Assembly: GCA_028023455.1 (NCBI GenBank)
Contig: JAQFVV010000443.1
Coordinates: 246,001 to 310,000 of the forward strand
Direction of reading: 5' to 3'
Length of the DNA: 64,000 nucleotides
From: Epiperipatus broadwayi
Taxonomy: Eukaryota > Onychophora > Udeonychophora > Euonychophora > Peripatidae
The translations under genes and the position numbers were made by a program. The notes under the pieces were generated by a model. The model had not been told where the DNA came from, did not search any database, and saw only the letters and a list, made by a program, of their open reading frames with translations. Below, in pieces: positions 1 to 11,474 of the stretch. Positions within the stretch are counted from its first letter, which is position 1, and the number at the start of each line of letters is the position of its first letter.

Positions 1-1642
1 CTTTATGCTAAGTTGAAAAAATGCTACATTATTGAAGTTAATATATCTTAAAAGTGCAATGATTCTGTTATCTATAAGTTTAAGAAGAATGATGTGTTTG
101 ATAGTATTAGTTGCTGCTATGACTATTTGAAAATGTATGTAGCTGTAAACTTTAAAGAAATTTTTTTCCAATATCGTTATAAAAAAAAGAGTATAGTTTC
201 ACTGTGTAAGCCTATAAAAAGTGGACCAAGAAAAGGAGAGTAAATTCATAGTCTTATGGTTTTTTCCACAAAATTGTTAATCATTGTACATGCTAAAACT
301 TTTTTTAACAAGTTTAACTGCGTCTCACAAACATCATTCATTTTTTGAAATTATAATTCATTTTAAATTTGCAGGAAAATCAAGTGGACTACATGGGCTA
401 ATACTATCATTGGCTGCACTTTTCCCCTCTTTCCAATGGTATATGCCTTGTTTTTCTCTAATAAAAATTGGATTTCTTATGAATTTTTTAATTAATAATT
501 TAAACCCCCCCCCCCTCAGTTTATTAGATTGTATGGTGAAAACATGATGAGAATTTTGTAACTGAAAAAATGTATTCAGAAACATTCAAGCATCAAAGAT
601 TTCCCAATTTCTAGGCCTTTTGATTCTAAAGACAGTTTGTCATCGAGAAATATTCATGACTAATCTAATCCTAATTTGTCTTCAGAACAAGAAGTTCATT
701 TACCAGTGAAAAGGTGAAAGGATAGGTAATATGTATCTGCTGGAATTATTAGTAAACAGGTCCTTCATCCCAACAAATGATATGCCATCTAATGTAATAG
801 TACAAGAGATGAATATGGGACCTTTTACAGAGTATAGATTTGAAATTCCTTAATGTGAGTAATTTTAGATCTTTTTCATTTACATTTTGATAAGGAAATG
901 TGTGGTAAAATTGATAAAATCAATAAATAAGCTACTTTAAAAAACCAATTGGGTAAATGTGTCAGATCGTTAACTAGTTTTTGATATTATATTGGGAATT
1001 TCAAGTAAGACTTGTGCAGTTCAGTTGAGGGACATTTGGGATTGATGTAAGTCTAAGGTAGCCTCATTTTGCAAACATAATGTCAAAAGGTTTAATAATT
1101 TATTAGCATGTTTGCATTTTAGCGATAATATAAAAATGCTGATTAACAAAAATGACTAACCACCTCTACAAAATTAAGCCCATGATAGACCTGTGCAATG
1201 TAAATAAAGATTGTGCTTCAGCTTCATTTCTGATTACTTTTGCCAATTTGTAAACAATGTTTGGAATATTTATCTTGTATTAACAATAGTTTGAAATAAT
1301 ATATTTAATATTTTGCATTTGTATATTAGATGATATGAACAGATATGCTCATCTGTAAGACTTGTACCATGAAGGAGGTAGAATATAAACACTATTTTTA
1401 TAAATATTTGCCTTAGAATTTTTAAACTTTTTAGCAAAAAATATATTTAGTTCTAAATATCAAATTATAAAAAAAGGAATTATATATACCTACATATTTT
1501 TCTTTTCTAAAAATCTTTGGTTGTGTCTTGAAATGATAAATTTTTTGCAGATTCTAAATTTATAAACTTTTTGTTATTTGAATGAATGTTATTTTGTCAT
1601 GTTTTCTCAGTGATATTTATTCAGCATGAAGATATTCTTAAG
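1..1642. other. AT-rich DNA, nothing recognised
   Basis: No open frame here looks like a real protein: the longest start near 284 (+) and 585 (-) and are under 90 codons with no recognisable motif. There are short A and T runs and a C run at about 507-515. I see no Pol III boxes, repeats shared with the rest of the window, or splice-bounded exons. Confidence 0.6.
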
Positions 1643-1647
1643 GTTGC

Positions 1648-2234
1648 TGTTATAGTCTCCTCAGAAGTGGACTATTCCAGATGCCTCATCTGATCAGATT
1701 GAGCATTATTTGCCACAGGCCAATAGGCTGATGTATAGATAAAAACAGCCAATGATTACTAATGGCCAATAAGCAACGATGCTTGCTGAATCCGAAGGTT
1801 TTCAATAAGGTCAGGGATCTGGCTATAAATAGTCAGCCTTTTGTGAGAATCAGGGAAGGTCTGTCTAACCTAAAAAGACTGCATTCTCCCAGGGAAGCTC
1901 TGCTAACCTGAACAGCAGCAAGTATTCCCATTGATAGCGCTATGCTATTTAGTCTACACAGCTAGGCAAGTCCCACAGAGACCAGACGCTGCTAAGACCA
2001 CTTGGCTCGAGGCAAGCTGTCTTGTACAGCTGGAAGAGCCATACACCCTACCGGTGAGGCAAGCCATCAGGTGTAGCTGGAAGCGCTACGTTAAACTACA
2101 ATATTCAACATTGTAAATATTCACTTGTATATATACTGCATATTGTATTGTAGATATAATAAATATATTAATTGTAATACTTGTCTTAGTATTATTTCTG
2201 TAAGTTGGGTCTGTAATCCAGACCAAACGTAACA
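1648..2234 (+). mobile_element. Solo LTR of an LTR retrotransposon
   Basis: A 587-bp block begins TGTTATAG and ends CGTAACA, so its ends form the short TGTTA/TAACA inverted pair typical of LTRs. It is flanked on both sides by the same 5 bases, GTTGC (1643-1647 and 2235-2239), a target-site duplication of the size made by Ty3/Gypsy, Pao and many other integrases. Inside are a TATA box (CTATAAATA at 1823-1831) and, about 330 bp on, an AATAAA signal (2158-2163), the order expected for an LTR promoter and 3' end processing site on the plus strand. Two imperfect copies of a 30-bp unit (2011-2040 and 2058-2087) lie between them. No internal coding region or second LTR adjoins it, so it is best read as a solo LTR left by LTR-LTR recombination. 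Its superfamily cannot be fixed without an internal region. The short open frame at 1931-2116 lies inside it and is not a gene. Confidence 0.82.
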
Positions 2235-2639
2235 GTTGCTTTACTAAAATCAAAATAATTATGAGAGGAATGGGAAATTTAGAGTTCAAATCTAATGCAT
2301 CTTGTATTTCACACAATCAAGCTTTCAGAAGGACTTGCACAATAGACACCTCACTTTTATGATGTACATACATGTGTATATTACCATGGTGATCTTAACT
2401 TGGAATTTCAAATTAAATGCCTTGTTACTTTATTGTATTTATAAGGTAAATAATAATTAGTGATTTTTCTCCTTTTCCCCATTTTTTTTTACAATGGCAT
2501 GCTGATTGAATTTTAATTTTTTTTGATTTCTTATAATTTGTTAAAGATAATTTCCTAATATTCGATTTACTATAATTAATTGTTTGATTAATTTTTATTT
2601 TTTATTAGGGGAGAAACTATACTGTACCATTTAGCATAA

Positions 2640-2830
2640 ATGTTGCTATTTTGTTTTTAGGTGACAGTTTTAATAATCTTATGTCAACCATCTTACAAAA
2701 TGATCAACAAAAAAAAAAAAATTGAATTTTTTTTTTTTTTAAGATTGTTGTTATAGTGAATAATCGTTTGTAAATTAAAATAATGAATACAAATTAATGA
2801 TAATCACTATTGTGAATTTTTGCATAAAGA
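2640..2830. repeat. Dispersed repeat, copy 1 (cf. 13600-13750)
   Basis: A segment centred on 2755-2820 matches 13675-13745 in the same orientation at roughly three bases in four by eye, including a shared core ACAAATTAATGATAA. The family is not recognised. The low identity suggests an old interspersed repeat. Confidence 0.45.
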
Positions 2831-3265
2831 TGCAGTGTTAAGTGGTATATAGGTATAAATGAAAAATGCTCCAAGAATTAAAATAAAAGATAGCATGGTA
2901 ATCATCATAATTAAAAACAAATTGTTTTGTTAGTTCAGCTATGATTAAGCATTGCTTTGTATGAAGATTTAGATAGACATGGGTGATATATTCTTTTATG
3001 TTTTGAAGTTTATTATATAACCCGTTATTTACAAGCTATTGTTTATTAAGTATTTAAGAATCAAATTGATTAAGTAGTAAGAACGATACAGTTTTATAAG
3101 GTGTGGTAGGTAACATTTTATTTTGAATATATATGGAGTTACTGCGAATCTAAATGTAACTAAATTAATGGATGATTACTCTAAGGTAATTCAATGTGAA
3201 ATTATGTATGTGTAGTGGTGTATAATGTTTATTTAAGATTGATTTTAAGTTGTAGATTTTCAAAA

Positions 3266-3396
3266 AATAAATATAACATGTATACTAAGAAAACCACCAG
3301 TTAATCGAAAACATGGTCAGCATACTATGTTGATATATTTAACATTTTTATTTTAAAGTATTAAACTTTTCTTAGTATACATGTATGTATTTATTT
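3266..3396. repeat. Inverted repeat, about 28-nt arms
   Basis: Arms at about 3266-3293 and 3368-3396 are reverse complements except for a few bases near the outer end, around a loop of about 75 nt. Both contain TTAGTATACATGT or its complement. It could be a small MITE or a chance AT-rich palindrome; I see no target duplication. Confidence 0.45.
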
Positions 3397-4799
3397 TTGA
3401 ATTACACTGTTCTGAGAAAAATTTATAATGATTGGAATTACAAAATTAATTTTGTATATACTGAAATTATTTTGCCCATATTAATCATTGAATGTGAGAT
3501 TTCAAATTTTTATGTGAAAATTGTCAGATTGGAATAGTTTCCAAAATCATTTCATCCAGGAGTAACTCATATCCTTGGATTTGTCTAGGTATGATAAATT
3601 GAAGATACTGTACTGGTCAGATTAGTCATTAAGTTTTATAGGGTTTGGCATAGAGCTTGAAAATATAAAGAAAATCATTAAATCTTGTTACTGATATATG
3701 TGGGGTATATCTGCATACTTTTTTGATGAGATTCTTGAGGTAACACTGCCAAAGTATGGAGTCAGCATTTTATTCATTTAGTGTTATGCTTATTTCACAT
3801 TACAAACATTGATACTAGCAAGGTATCGTCATTTCATCATAAATCCATAGACCATTATAATACTGTACTGGACCATACTACCCTGTGGAATTCTGCTCCT
3901 AATCTCGCACTGAGCATGAAGTAATCAAGATTTAACAGGAAAAGAAATGGATACCAATTTAACCGATTGTCTACTCATATGTATTGGTACTTCCAGCTAA
4001 ACTGATAGAAAGTATGAATTGACAGGACTGCCAATCAAAAACCCCTTTAGTTAATAACTTACTTGAATGCCTGAATGTTTAGGACTTATGGTAAATACAC
4101 ACCTTTGAAAAGTCTACTTACAAAGTAGCTTTTGCACGCCCCTCCTAGAAAAGAAAAAATGAATTTTCCCCTCTCCTAGAAGGATGTGCAATACCATATG
4201 TACAGCGGATCATAAGAATAAGATTTAACAATCCAGTAGAGCGATATCCCATGTGGCTAGCTCAGTACACTATCCAGTGTCTTCAATGGGTAAGTTAAAT
4301 GGTTATAATAGGTACGTGATTGATAAGGAAAGAGTACATTTTATCAAATAAATAATACGAAAACTGAACAAATTTAATATTATGATCAAGTATTTATTTA
4401 ATCCCAGATACCCACCACCGTTTCATACTTAAAATGATACAATAAAAATAAATAAATGAATTATTATCACAAACCCGTGTATATATTTGATGCTTTTAAA
4501 TACATAAAACAAATACAATTTTAAATGAATAAGAAAAATAATAAATCCCTATAGCTATTTACAATGTTTCATAAAGAATGGAAGTGGTCTGACCTTTTTA
4601 CCCTGTAGAAATGTCTTGTGTGATTTGATATATATTTCTCATAAAAGATTTTCGGTTATACAGGCATACACTTCTACTCAGGACTTTAAAACCTGTTTTA
4701 TTGATAGCAAATATAAAAAAAACAATTACGCATACATATATTTGCACTATAAAATATTTCCTTAATTTCGTATTTTACAACATGTCAATAAGGTTGTGT

Positions 4800-5050
4800 T
4801 AGCTCAGATACCATATAGCACTCAACATGAGATGCTGTATCTATGCCTTCTACGATAGCCAAAATTCTTATACATGTATATACACATTGCTATTAAAAAT
4901 GTAAAGTTATTAATGGACTTGCCTATGGGAAATTTACAATGAATAAACAAACTCCTTTGACACTCATCATAAGGTGCCGCAGTGACAAAAAATAACTTAA
5001 AAGAATATACGGATAAATACATTTTTAGACATTCAACATGAGGTCATATT
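4800..5050. repeat. Approximately 70-bp tandem unit, first locus
   Basis: A motif close to CTCATCATAAGGT occurs at about 4821, 4963 and 5031, so at spacings of about 142 and 69 bp, as expected for a unit of about 70 bp with one decayed copy between the first two. The unit at about 4960-5045 also matches 45637-45720 in the same orientation at about three bases in four. The short minus-strand open frames across it (4822-5022, 5050-5253) follow the repeat and do not look like genes. It is probably part of a transposable element shared with the 44.6-46.7 kb region. Confidence 0.5.
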
Positions 5051-5394
5051 TACCGAATATTGCAAGTATATGTGCACGTATATACACATTTACATCTGAC
5101 AATTTTCAACAAGCAGCAACAAAAAAAATAATTGCAACCTTTGCTGAAAATACTAGAATTTTGGATAGAAAAATGAATTAAAAGATTAAGTAAAAGCTGT
5201 ATCATTATGCCTGTAATAACCGTAAATTCAATATACATATATGCGAAAGACAAATCTTTTTTTTAAATGAGTAATAATAATATATATTTCTGATTATCGG
5301 AAATATCAATAAATTCAATATTAATAAATTATTTTTAAAAGAAACTTATGTAGGCATCTTCATGTTCTGACAGTTTTTGAGTGGGCTTCAAGTC

Positions 5395-5560
5395 AAACGG
5401 CTATGCGGTGAGGATTTCATCTCATTCAGGCATAGGCATCATCATGGCCGGCTGGAACTGGCGTGATCATATCTTGGTGACTTGGACAGAGACGGGCAGG
5501 TGCACCAGCTGATTGTATACCCCGTGGTCATTTTACTGGAGCCTCTAGTAGATTGCTTCA
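5395..5560 (-). other. GC-richer island, possible exon or element fragment
   Basis: This 165-bp block is far richer in G+C than its surroundings. On the minus strand a 33-codon open frame (5426-5527) is rich in Pro, Ala and Gly and ends in TGA; it has no start codon and no strong splice acceptor. The plus strand is also open over part of the block, so the coding strand is uncertain. Because the repeat at 4800-5050 just to the left recurs at 45637-45720, next to another GC-rich island at 46015-46212, I prefer a shared mobile element over a host exon. No domain recognised. Confidence 0.3.
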
Positions 5561-6555
5561 TATTTTTTTTGTATATTATAATAATTATGATTATTAAATT
5601 TTCATCTGCTGTCTCGAATGGTTACTTGAATCCACAAGAAGACAAAAGTTCTTAAAAGAAGTGTATAATGGATTTCTTAAAAATATCAGTAATAGTCTGG
5701 TTCTTATATGAATCTTTAATCGGCTGTATGCTTGGAGAATTCCGGAGCCAAAGTGGTGCATGACTTGCCCAGAACGACTGCCAAGGAAAGAATGAATCCC
5801 ACAGCACTGACTAAAACCTATCAACCCTACTCATACAGAACTAATTCAGGTACCCCCCCCCCCCCAGATGTATGAATCAGCCAACCCTTTCAATTTAGCT
5901 TATTCAGATTATCAACATTCCTTTCTATTTTTCGATTAAGTTCTACGTAGCAGGGTTTGATATGTTTATTTGTTTTCCATCTTGAATACTCAGACCATTT
6001 GATTACAGATATTCAAAAGAATTTTTATTTTATATATATATAAAAAGATAACATTTTAATTATAGCATTGATCATCAAACATTTTGCTTTTTGATTAGAT
6101 TTCTGAAGCAATTAACATTCTTTGCTTACGGAATAAAATTAGTTTTTAGAAAAGTAATTAAAAAAATAAATATATATACAAGTATGTTGGAACAATTACT
6201 TTAATTATTTATTTTACTAATATACTCCAACATGTGATCCATTTGTTCAATAAAGTTTGCTTTTCTCTATTTCAATTTTTCAGAGAAAAGCAAAATACAT
6301 CAGTTTATTATACGTATATTTGTGTACAATATTTTAAATTGGTGTGTGTGGGTATTCTAATGCTCAGACCCCACTTCCATTACTAATGTAGCACATTTAT
6401 ATATTTGTTGTGCTTAATATATATAAATTTACATGTGTATCTGCTGTAATGTTTTTTACAACAGACTGCATTGGCATTTGATAATGACTGGCACAATATA
6501 TTATTTTCTCACTCATTCAAAATTTGTTTTAATACATGTATGTGCATATCCTTTA
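5561..6555. other. AT-rich DNA, nothing recognised
   Basis: No gene recognised. A C run lies at about 5852-5865. A perfect 13-bp inverted repeat (TTTGCTTTTCTCT at 6256-6268 against 6282-6294) forms a small hairpin. The rest is unassigned AT-rich DNA. Confidence 0.55.
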
Positions 6556-6559
6556 TATT

Positions 6560-8047
6560 TATTCAACTGGGCACGTTTAATAGAAGTTGTTTAATTGGGT
6601 TTAAACCTCATTTAATATAATTTTATATTTCAAGCAGAGAGGAGAATACCATCAATAGCAAAGCAATCAACAATATCCTCGGTCAGACTGAGCTATGCAA
6701 AGCATAACACAATCATATTTACAGACTGGCCCTCCTCACCTGCTAGATTTAAACTCCTGCCTTACAAAGCATTTTATTTGTTTAGAAATAAACCTCAGGC
6801 ACCATCTAATCAATTTATAATTAGCATGCCTGGACAACAGGTAAACACAATCCAGTGCTTGAAATATCTCGTGACTAGCTCACCCTCTGTCACAGGGTTC
6901 AGCATATTTATTTAACAGATCAAATAACTACTAATTTTCTGGTAATGCAGTGAAAAATGTAAGAGAAAATAAGGCAAACATTAGTATTTAATTATTTATG
7001 CACACATTTAATATAAGAAATTTTACATAAAAATATAAATGACTAGGCTTTAGTTATAATAGTCAGTTAAAGTTCATTCATTTAAAATAGAGTAGACTGA
7101 TCAGAATATATTTTAAAATATCTTTATTTAGGTTTTCATGATTGTCAGTTTCCAACTGGTTAGCTTTTTGATTTCCATTGATGGTTCCAGGGCTTGTTTT
7201 CCATTTGTGTTGACAATGGGGTAGAGTTGTGGCTGCATTTACCTACAATCTAGACACACTGTTCCAGACTTTGGTTTAAGTGTGGCTCAGTTTTCTTTTT
7301 GTTGGGGGTTTTTGTGGCCTGAAGCCCAGCTGAATATCCTAAAGTCTAGCAATACATATTGCTAGATCTGCAGCTTTTGCATGAATGTTGACCACAGCAG
7401 TAATTGACTTACTATTATGTTCCAAAAATCTGGATGTTTGATTCTGCATTTTGTCTGAACTGATGAATGATCTAGCAAGTTGCAGCCATGACTGTATAGA
7501 AGTAACATGAACCTGACATAAATTGATGATTGGAATAACTTGAACACAAAATGCAGACCAGATTCTAACAATAGAGAGTCACTATATACTTTTTTCTGTC
7601 CTATTGTTTTAATTTCTTATTGTTATTTTATTTTGATCTTAACTTGAAATGTCTTAATTAATGTTACATTGATTAATTGATTGTACATTTGCCTTAATTT
7701 CAATCCACTGAGATTCATCTAAGCAGTCTTGACAAGATAGTTTAGGGTTTTTTTTTAATTAATATAATTTAATCAATACTTATAAACTAATTAATTACAT
7801 TTTTCAATGTTTTATAAACCTATTTTTGCAGTCTAAATTTTAGTCTGTTTTCACATTGGTTTATTTTATACATTATAAAAGTTTTGTTTACAAAGGGAGA
7901 GAGGAAAAAAAGTTAACTTTTCTTCATTTCTATTATACATTTCTCCCCCCCCCCTGCTACGAACTTTTATTTTTTAATTTTTGTTTAAAAACAAAAAATC
8001 TTTAAGCCACTTATCTTTACCTTAATTTTTTAATAAAAATTGCAGAC
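6560..8047. repeat. 1.5-kb direct duplication, copy A (cf. 9161-11470)
   Basis: The segment aligns in order and orientation with 9161-11470 over its whole length, at about 80-85% identity by eye. Landmarks present in both are TTTAATAGAAG near the left end, GAGCTATGCAAAGCATAA, AATTTATAATTAGCATGCCTGG, GTTGACCA and TAATTGACT in the middle, and a C run followed by AATCTTTAAGCCACTTAT near the right end. It has no credible open frame. Copy A lacks the 764-bp insertion found in copy B and so preserves the empty site, at about 7755-7765. It may be a segmental duplication or two insertions of one unrecognised element. No terminal repeats or target duplications are evident. Confidence 0.8.
6640..6800 (-). 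repeat. Decayed tRNA-derived SINE-like segment
   Basis: Read on the minus strand, this part of copy A has a degenerate Pol III B box (close to GTTTAAATCTAG) and downstream text ending in TATTCTCCTCTCTGC that is shared with 9255-9405, 28230-28450 and, on the plus strand, 55793-55865. The recurrence together with the B box suggests one SINE family. The A box is not convincing. Confidence 0.4.
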
Positions 8048-8149
8048 TTTTCACACTGTTGACCATTTTTAACATTTTATTTTTTTAGCTTTACCACTCG
8101 ATTTTTTTATTTTATTTAATATTTTTCTACCAAGTAAGTTTTACAATTA

Positions 8150-8760
8150 CTACAGATCAATATAGCACAGGGTGACCTTTCTTAAGCTACTCTTCAGACT
8201 GACAATGTTGATTCCAATAATCAAGTGCTATGTGATGACCACAAGGACAACATTCATCTTTCTGATGTAAATGAATTTTTGACTGAGGCGGAAGCAGGAT
8301 TTGCCTGATTCATACTGACATGTAAAAAGACAAAGCTTTCTATGCTGGGTTTTTCTACCAGATGTTTGGATGAGCCCATGACTTGCACCAATGGGTCTAC
8401 ATCCTAGAAAGCCAAAAATGGCTGCTGCGAATGGCAGGATTCCTCAACTGACATTCCACTATGCTATTCGCAATACTAATGACATGTAAGGATTTCCTCC
8501 AAAGAACTGATTCATGGCTTATTCTGGTTGTTCCCAGTGCACACATTTTCGATAAGAATTGGGATTATTTCACCCAGAAAATTTTGAATGAACCCAGGAA
8601 TTTTTCTACTTGAACCTCATCCTGAGAACTATCCCACTGTTTAGTTCATTATGGGTACTATTTTCACACAGCCTATACTTACTATACCGTCCTCAACTGA
8701 TCTTTATCCATACACTCCCCCCATGACTCAACCCAAACAATCCACACTGAAAGATTTTAT
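8150..8760. other. Less AT-rich segment between the duplicates, unassigned
   Basis: Base composition shifts towards the genome-coding range here. Several frames give short runs without stops; on the plus strand the run near 8265-8400 contains a Lys-Lys-Thr-Lys-Leu stretch that loosely recalls the segment after the active site of LINE reverse transcriptases. Stops occur every 20-60 codons, so if coding it is a relic. I do not assign it to a family. Confidence 0.25.
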
Positions 8761-9254
8761 TGCGCTTTGTTTACTCTTTGATTTATATATTTTTACTCTA
8801 AAACTTATTTTACTTTAAATAATAAAACTCATTATACTTTCATTTAACTAATATCAATACTAACCCCCCTAACTTTTGTCAGGTGATTCTTTTATTTTCA
8901 TTATTCTATTTTTAAATTGAATGAAGTGTTTGACAAATTCCAAACCCCAGTAATAAATTGTTTATCATTTCTGACTATTTTTTTCTTCTCTCCTTTTTAA
9001 TTACATTTTATATTATTTTATCAATATTACAAATTGTTTGCCTTGGTCTATTTCTTTTCTCACACTGCTCACCATTTAAATTTTTATCATGCAATTTAGC
9101 ATTTAGTTTAAATTTTAGTGCAATTTTAATTATGATCTTACTTTGGCACCCATGTTGGATGGCATTTCAACCAGGTTTGTTTAATAGAAGGTGTTTAATT
9201 GGGTTTAAACCTTATTTAACATAATTTTGTATTTTTAATATTATGTAAATGGAC

Positions 9255-9405
9255 CAGCCCTTCATGCAGAGGGGAGAATACCATCGATAGCAGAGCCATC
9301 AATGGTACCCATGATCAAAATGAGCTATGCAAAGCATAATCACATTTCCATACCATGGCCCACCTTGACTTCTAGATTCAAACCTCTGCCATCCAAAGCA
9401 TTTAT
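9255..9405 (-). repeat. Decayed tRNA-derived SINE-like segment
   Basis: Counterpart of 6640-6800 within copy B. On the minus strand it has a clearer B box (GGTTTGAATCTAG) and ends with TATTCTCCCCTCTGC. The same tail and B box are seen at 55793-55865 on the plus strand. Confidence 0.45.
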
Positions 9406-10377
9406 TTTTTAGAGGTAAACTTCAGGCACCAGCTAATCATAATTTATAATTAGCATGCCTGGATAACAGGTAAACACAATACAACACTCTAAATATTTCA
9501 TGACTTGCTCACACTTTGTCTCATGATCTAGCATATTTACTTAACATAAAATAACCACTAATTAGTGATGCAGTGAAAAGAGTAAGAAAATATCAAGGCA
9601 AACAGTATTTAAATTTTTATGCACACATTTAATGTATAAAATAATAAATTTTACATAAAAATATAAATGACTAGGCTATAATTATAATAGTGCATTAATT
9701 AAAGTTAATTCATTTAAAATAAAAGAGTTTAGACTGATCAGAATATATTTTAAAATATCTACCTAGGTTTTTATGGTCAGTTTCCAATCTGTTGGCTTTT
9801 TGGTCCCCATTGATGGTTCTAGGGCTTGTTTTCCATTCTTTGTGTTGACAATGGGAGAATTGTGGCAGCATTGCCTTACAATCTAGGCATTGATTGGGCA
9901 AGGTTTAGTTGTTTTTTGTTGAGGGTTTTTGGGGCCTGAAGCCCAGCTGAGTATCCTAAAGATGTCTAGCAATGCATGTTGCTAGATATGTGGCTTTTGC
10001 ATGGATGTTGACCATAGCAGTAATTGACTGACTTACTACTACATTCCAAATATCGATCTAGTTGTTTGGATTCTGTCTGAACTAATGAATGATCAAGCAA
10101 ATTGCAGCCCCGATTGTATAGCAGTAATACGAACCCAACTAATAACAAATTGACTGAAATAACTTGATCACAAAATGCAGATCAGACTATCACAAACCAG
10201 ATTATGACAATAGAGTGACTACTTTTTTTTCTTATTGTTTTAATTTATTATTTTAATTTTGATCATGAAATGTCTTCATTAATTTACATTTTTTTAATTA
10301 ATTGATTTTGCATTTGCCTTAATCTATTCAGATTCATCTTAACAATCTTGATAAGATAGTTTAGTTTTTTTAATTAA

Positions 10378-11141
10378 TTCTTTAACCGCCTCTTACGAGG
10401 CATCTCATCGACATCTGATGTCACTCTAATTCTGCTAGTTTTAATGGTAGAATATTCATTTGACAGTTATTGATTTGGTTTTTAAAAGTTCTGTAAGATG
10501 GTGCCCTCTTCCGAATTATTTTACAAGTAAAAAATCAAAAAAACCGCATTTAAAACTAAACAAAGAAGAACCTTGTCGGTGATTGGCTGTCAGCCGGCTC
10601 TCAGCCGAAAAAGACATTCTGATTGGCTGGAAAGAAAGAAACTGCCTGATCAAAGAAAATAAAGAAAAACACTGAGATTTTCATTTCGAATGTAATTTAA
10701 GTATTAAAAAAATATAAAATGAGAAATTAAAATAGTTTTTTAAAAAATATACTAAAAAAGCAAAATTATTTTCGAAAAATATTGAAGATTTTAGTAAAAA
10801 TATTTAAGATTTAGCAAAAAGAAATCTTTACTTTTCTGTAATGTAAAATTAAAAAAAAGCGTTTGCGTCAGCACTTTTTTGTTTAGACATTCGCTTTATA
10901 TTTGCCGAAATTGAATATATTTTATAATAAATAAATAGCAATTTATTTTTGAAAGAACTTTCGTTCTCTTTCGTAACCTGAAAAATTAGTAATATACTTT
11001 TTATAAACGTATCTGAGTTGAATTTAATATTATAGGCGAATATGTTTTAACAATAGGCTTTGTCTTCAGTTTGTGAGTTGGCCAATTAAAAGATTTGATT
11101 TTTATCTCATACAACCAATAATATAATTAGCGGTTAAAGGG
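10378..11141. mobile_element. piggyBac-like non-autonomous element (MITE)
   Basis: A 764-bp block sits between two TTAA tetranucleotides (10374-10377 and 11142-11145). Its ends are inverted: the left end reads TTCTTTAACCGC and the complement of the right end CCCTTTAACCGC, so 10 of 12 bases match and the right end fits the CCC-TTT type of terminus of piggyBac elements, which insert at and duplicate TTAA. Copy A of the host repeat (about 7755-7765) has a single TTAA and no insert, giving the empty site. No transposase frame is present, so it would have needed a helper in trans. CpG pairs are commoner inside it than around it, which fits a younger age than its host repeat. Confidence 0.78.
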
Positions 11142-11474
11142 TTAATACAGTTTAATCAGTAATCTTATAAACTAATTAATTACATTTTTCAAAGTTTTAC
11201 AAACATTTTATTTTTACAAACTAAATTTTAGTCTGATTTCACATTGTCTTATTTTATGCATTATAAAATTTTCTTTACAAAGGGATAGAGAGACAAAAAG
11301 TTTTAACCTTTTTAAATTTTCTCATACATTTCTCCCCCCTTTTGCTAAGAAGTTTTATTCTAAAAGGAAAATAAGGTTCAGTATTTTTACTTTTTAATTT
11401 TCGTTTAAAAAAAATCTTTAAGCCACTTATAATTTATTTTTAACTTAAATTTTTAATAAAAATTACAGACATGT

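Larger units (their letters stand above)
2240..4640. other. AT-rich DNA with minor repeats
   Basis: No gene recognised. The stretch contains the dispersed repeat at 2640-2830 and an inverted repeat at 3266-3396, both listed separately, and A and T runs near 2710-2740. The rest shows no coding or RNA-gene signal. Confidence 0.55.
9161..11470. repeat. 1.5-kb direct duplication, copy B, interrupted
   Basis: Second copy of the segment at 6560-8047, same orientation, about 1.1 kb downstream. It is collinear with copy A except for a single 764-bp block at 10378-11141 (a piggyBac-like insertion), which accounts for its greater length. Small indels and substitutions are spread throughout, so the duplication is not recent. 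No genes are seen in it. Confidence 0.8.

Noticed and set aside
1931-2116. 61-codon frame with normal composition
   Set aside because: It lies wholly within the solo LTR and has no gag or env-type feature.
5426-5527. Terminal exon of a host gene on the minus strand
   Set aside because: Only 33 codons, no good acceptor, both strands open, and the neighbourhood repeats at 45-46 kb, favouring an element. Kept only as an unassigned island.
8150-8760. LINE reverse transcriptase between the two 1.5-kb duplicates
   Set aside because: Only a short Lys-Lys-Thr-Lys-like stretch recalls the family; no catalytic box could be found.
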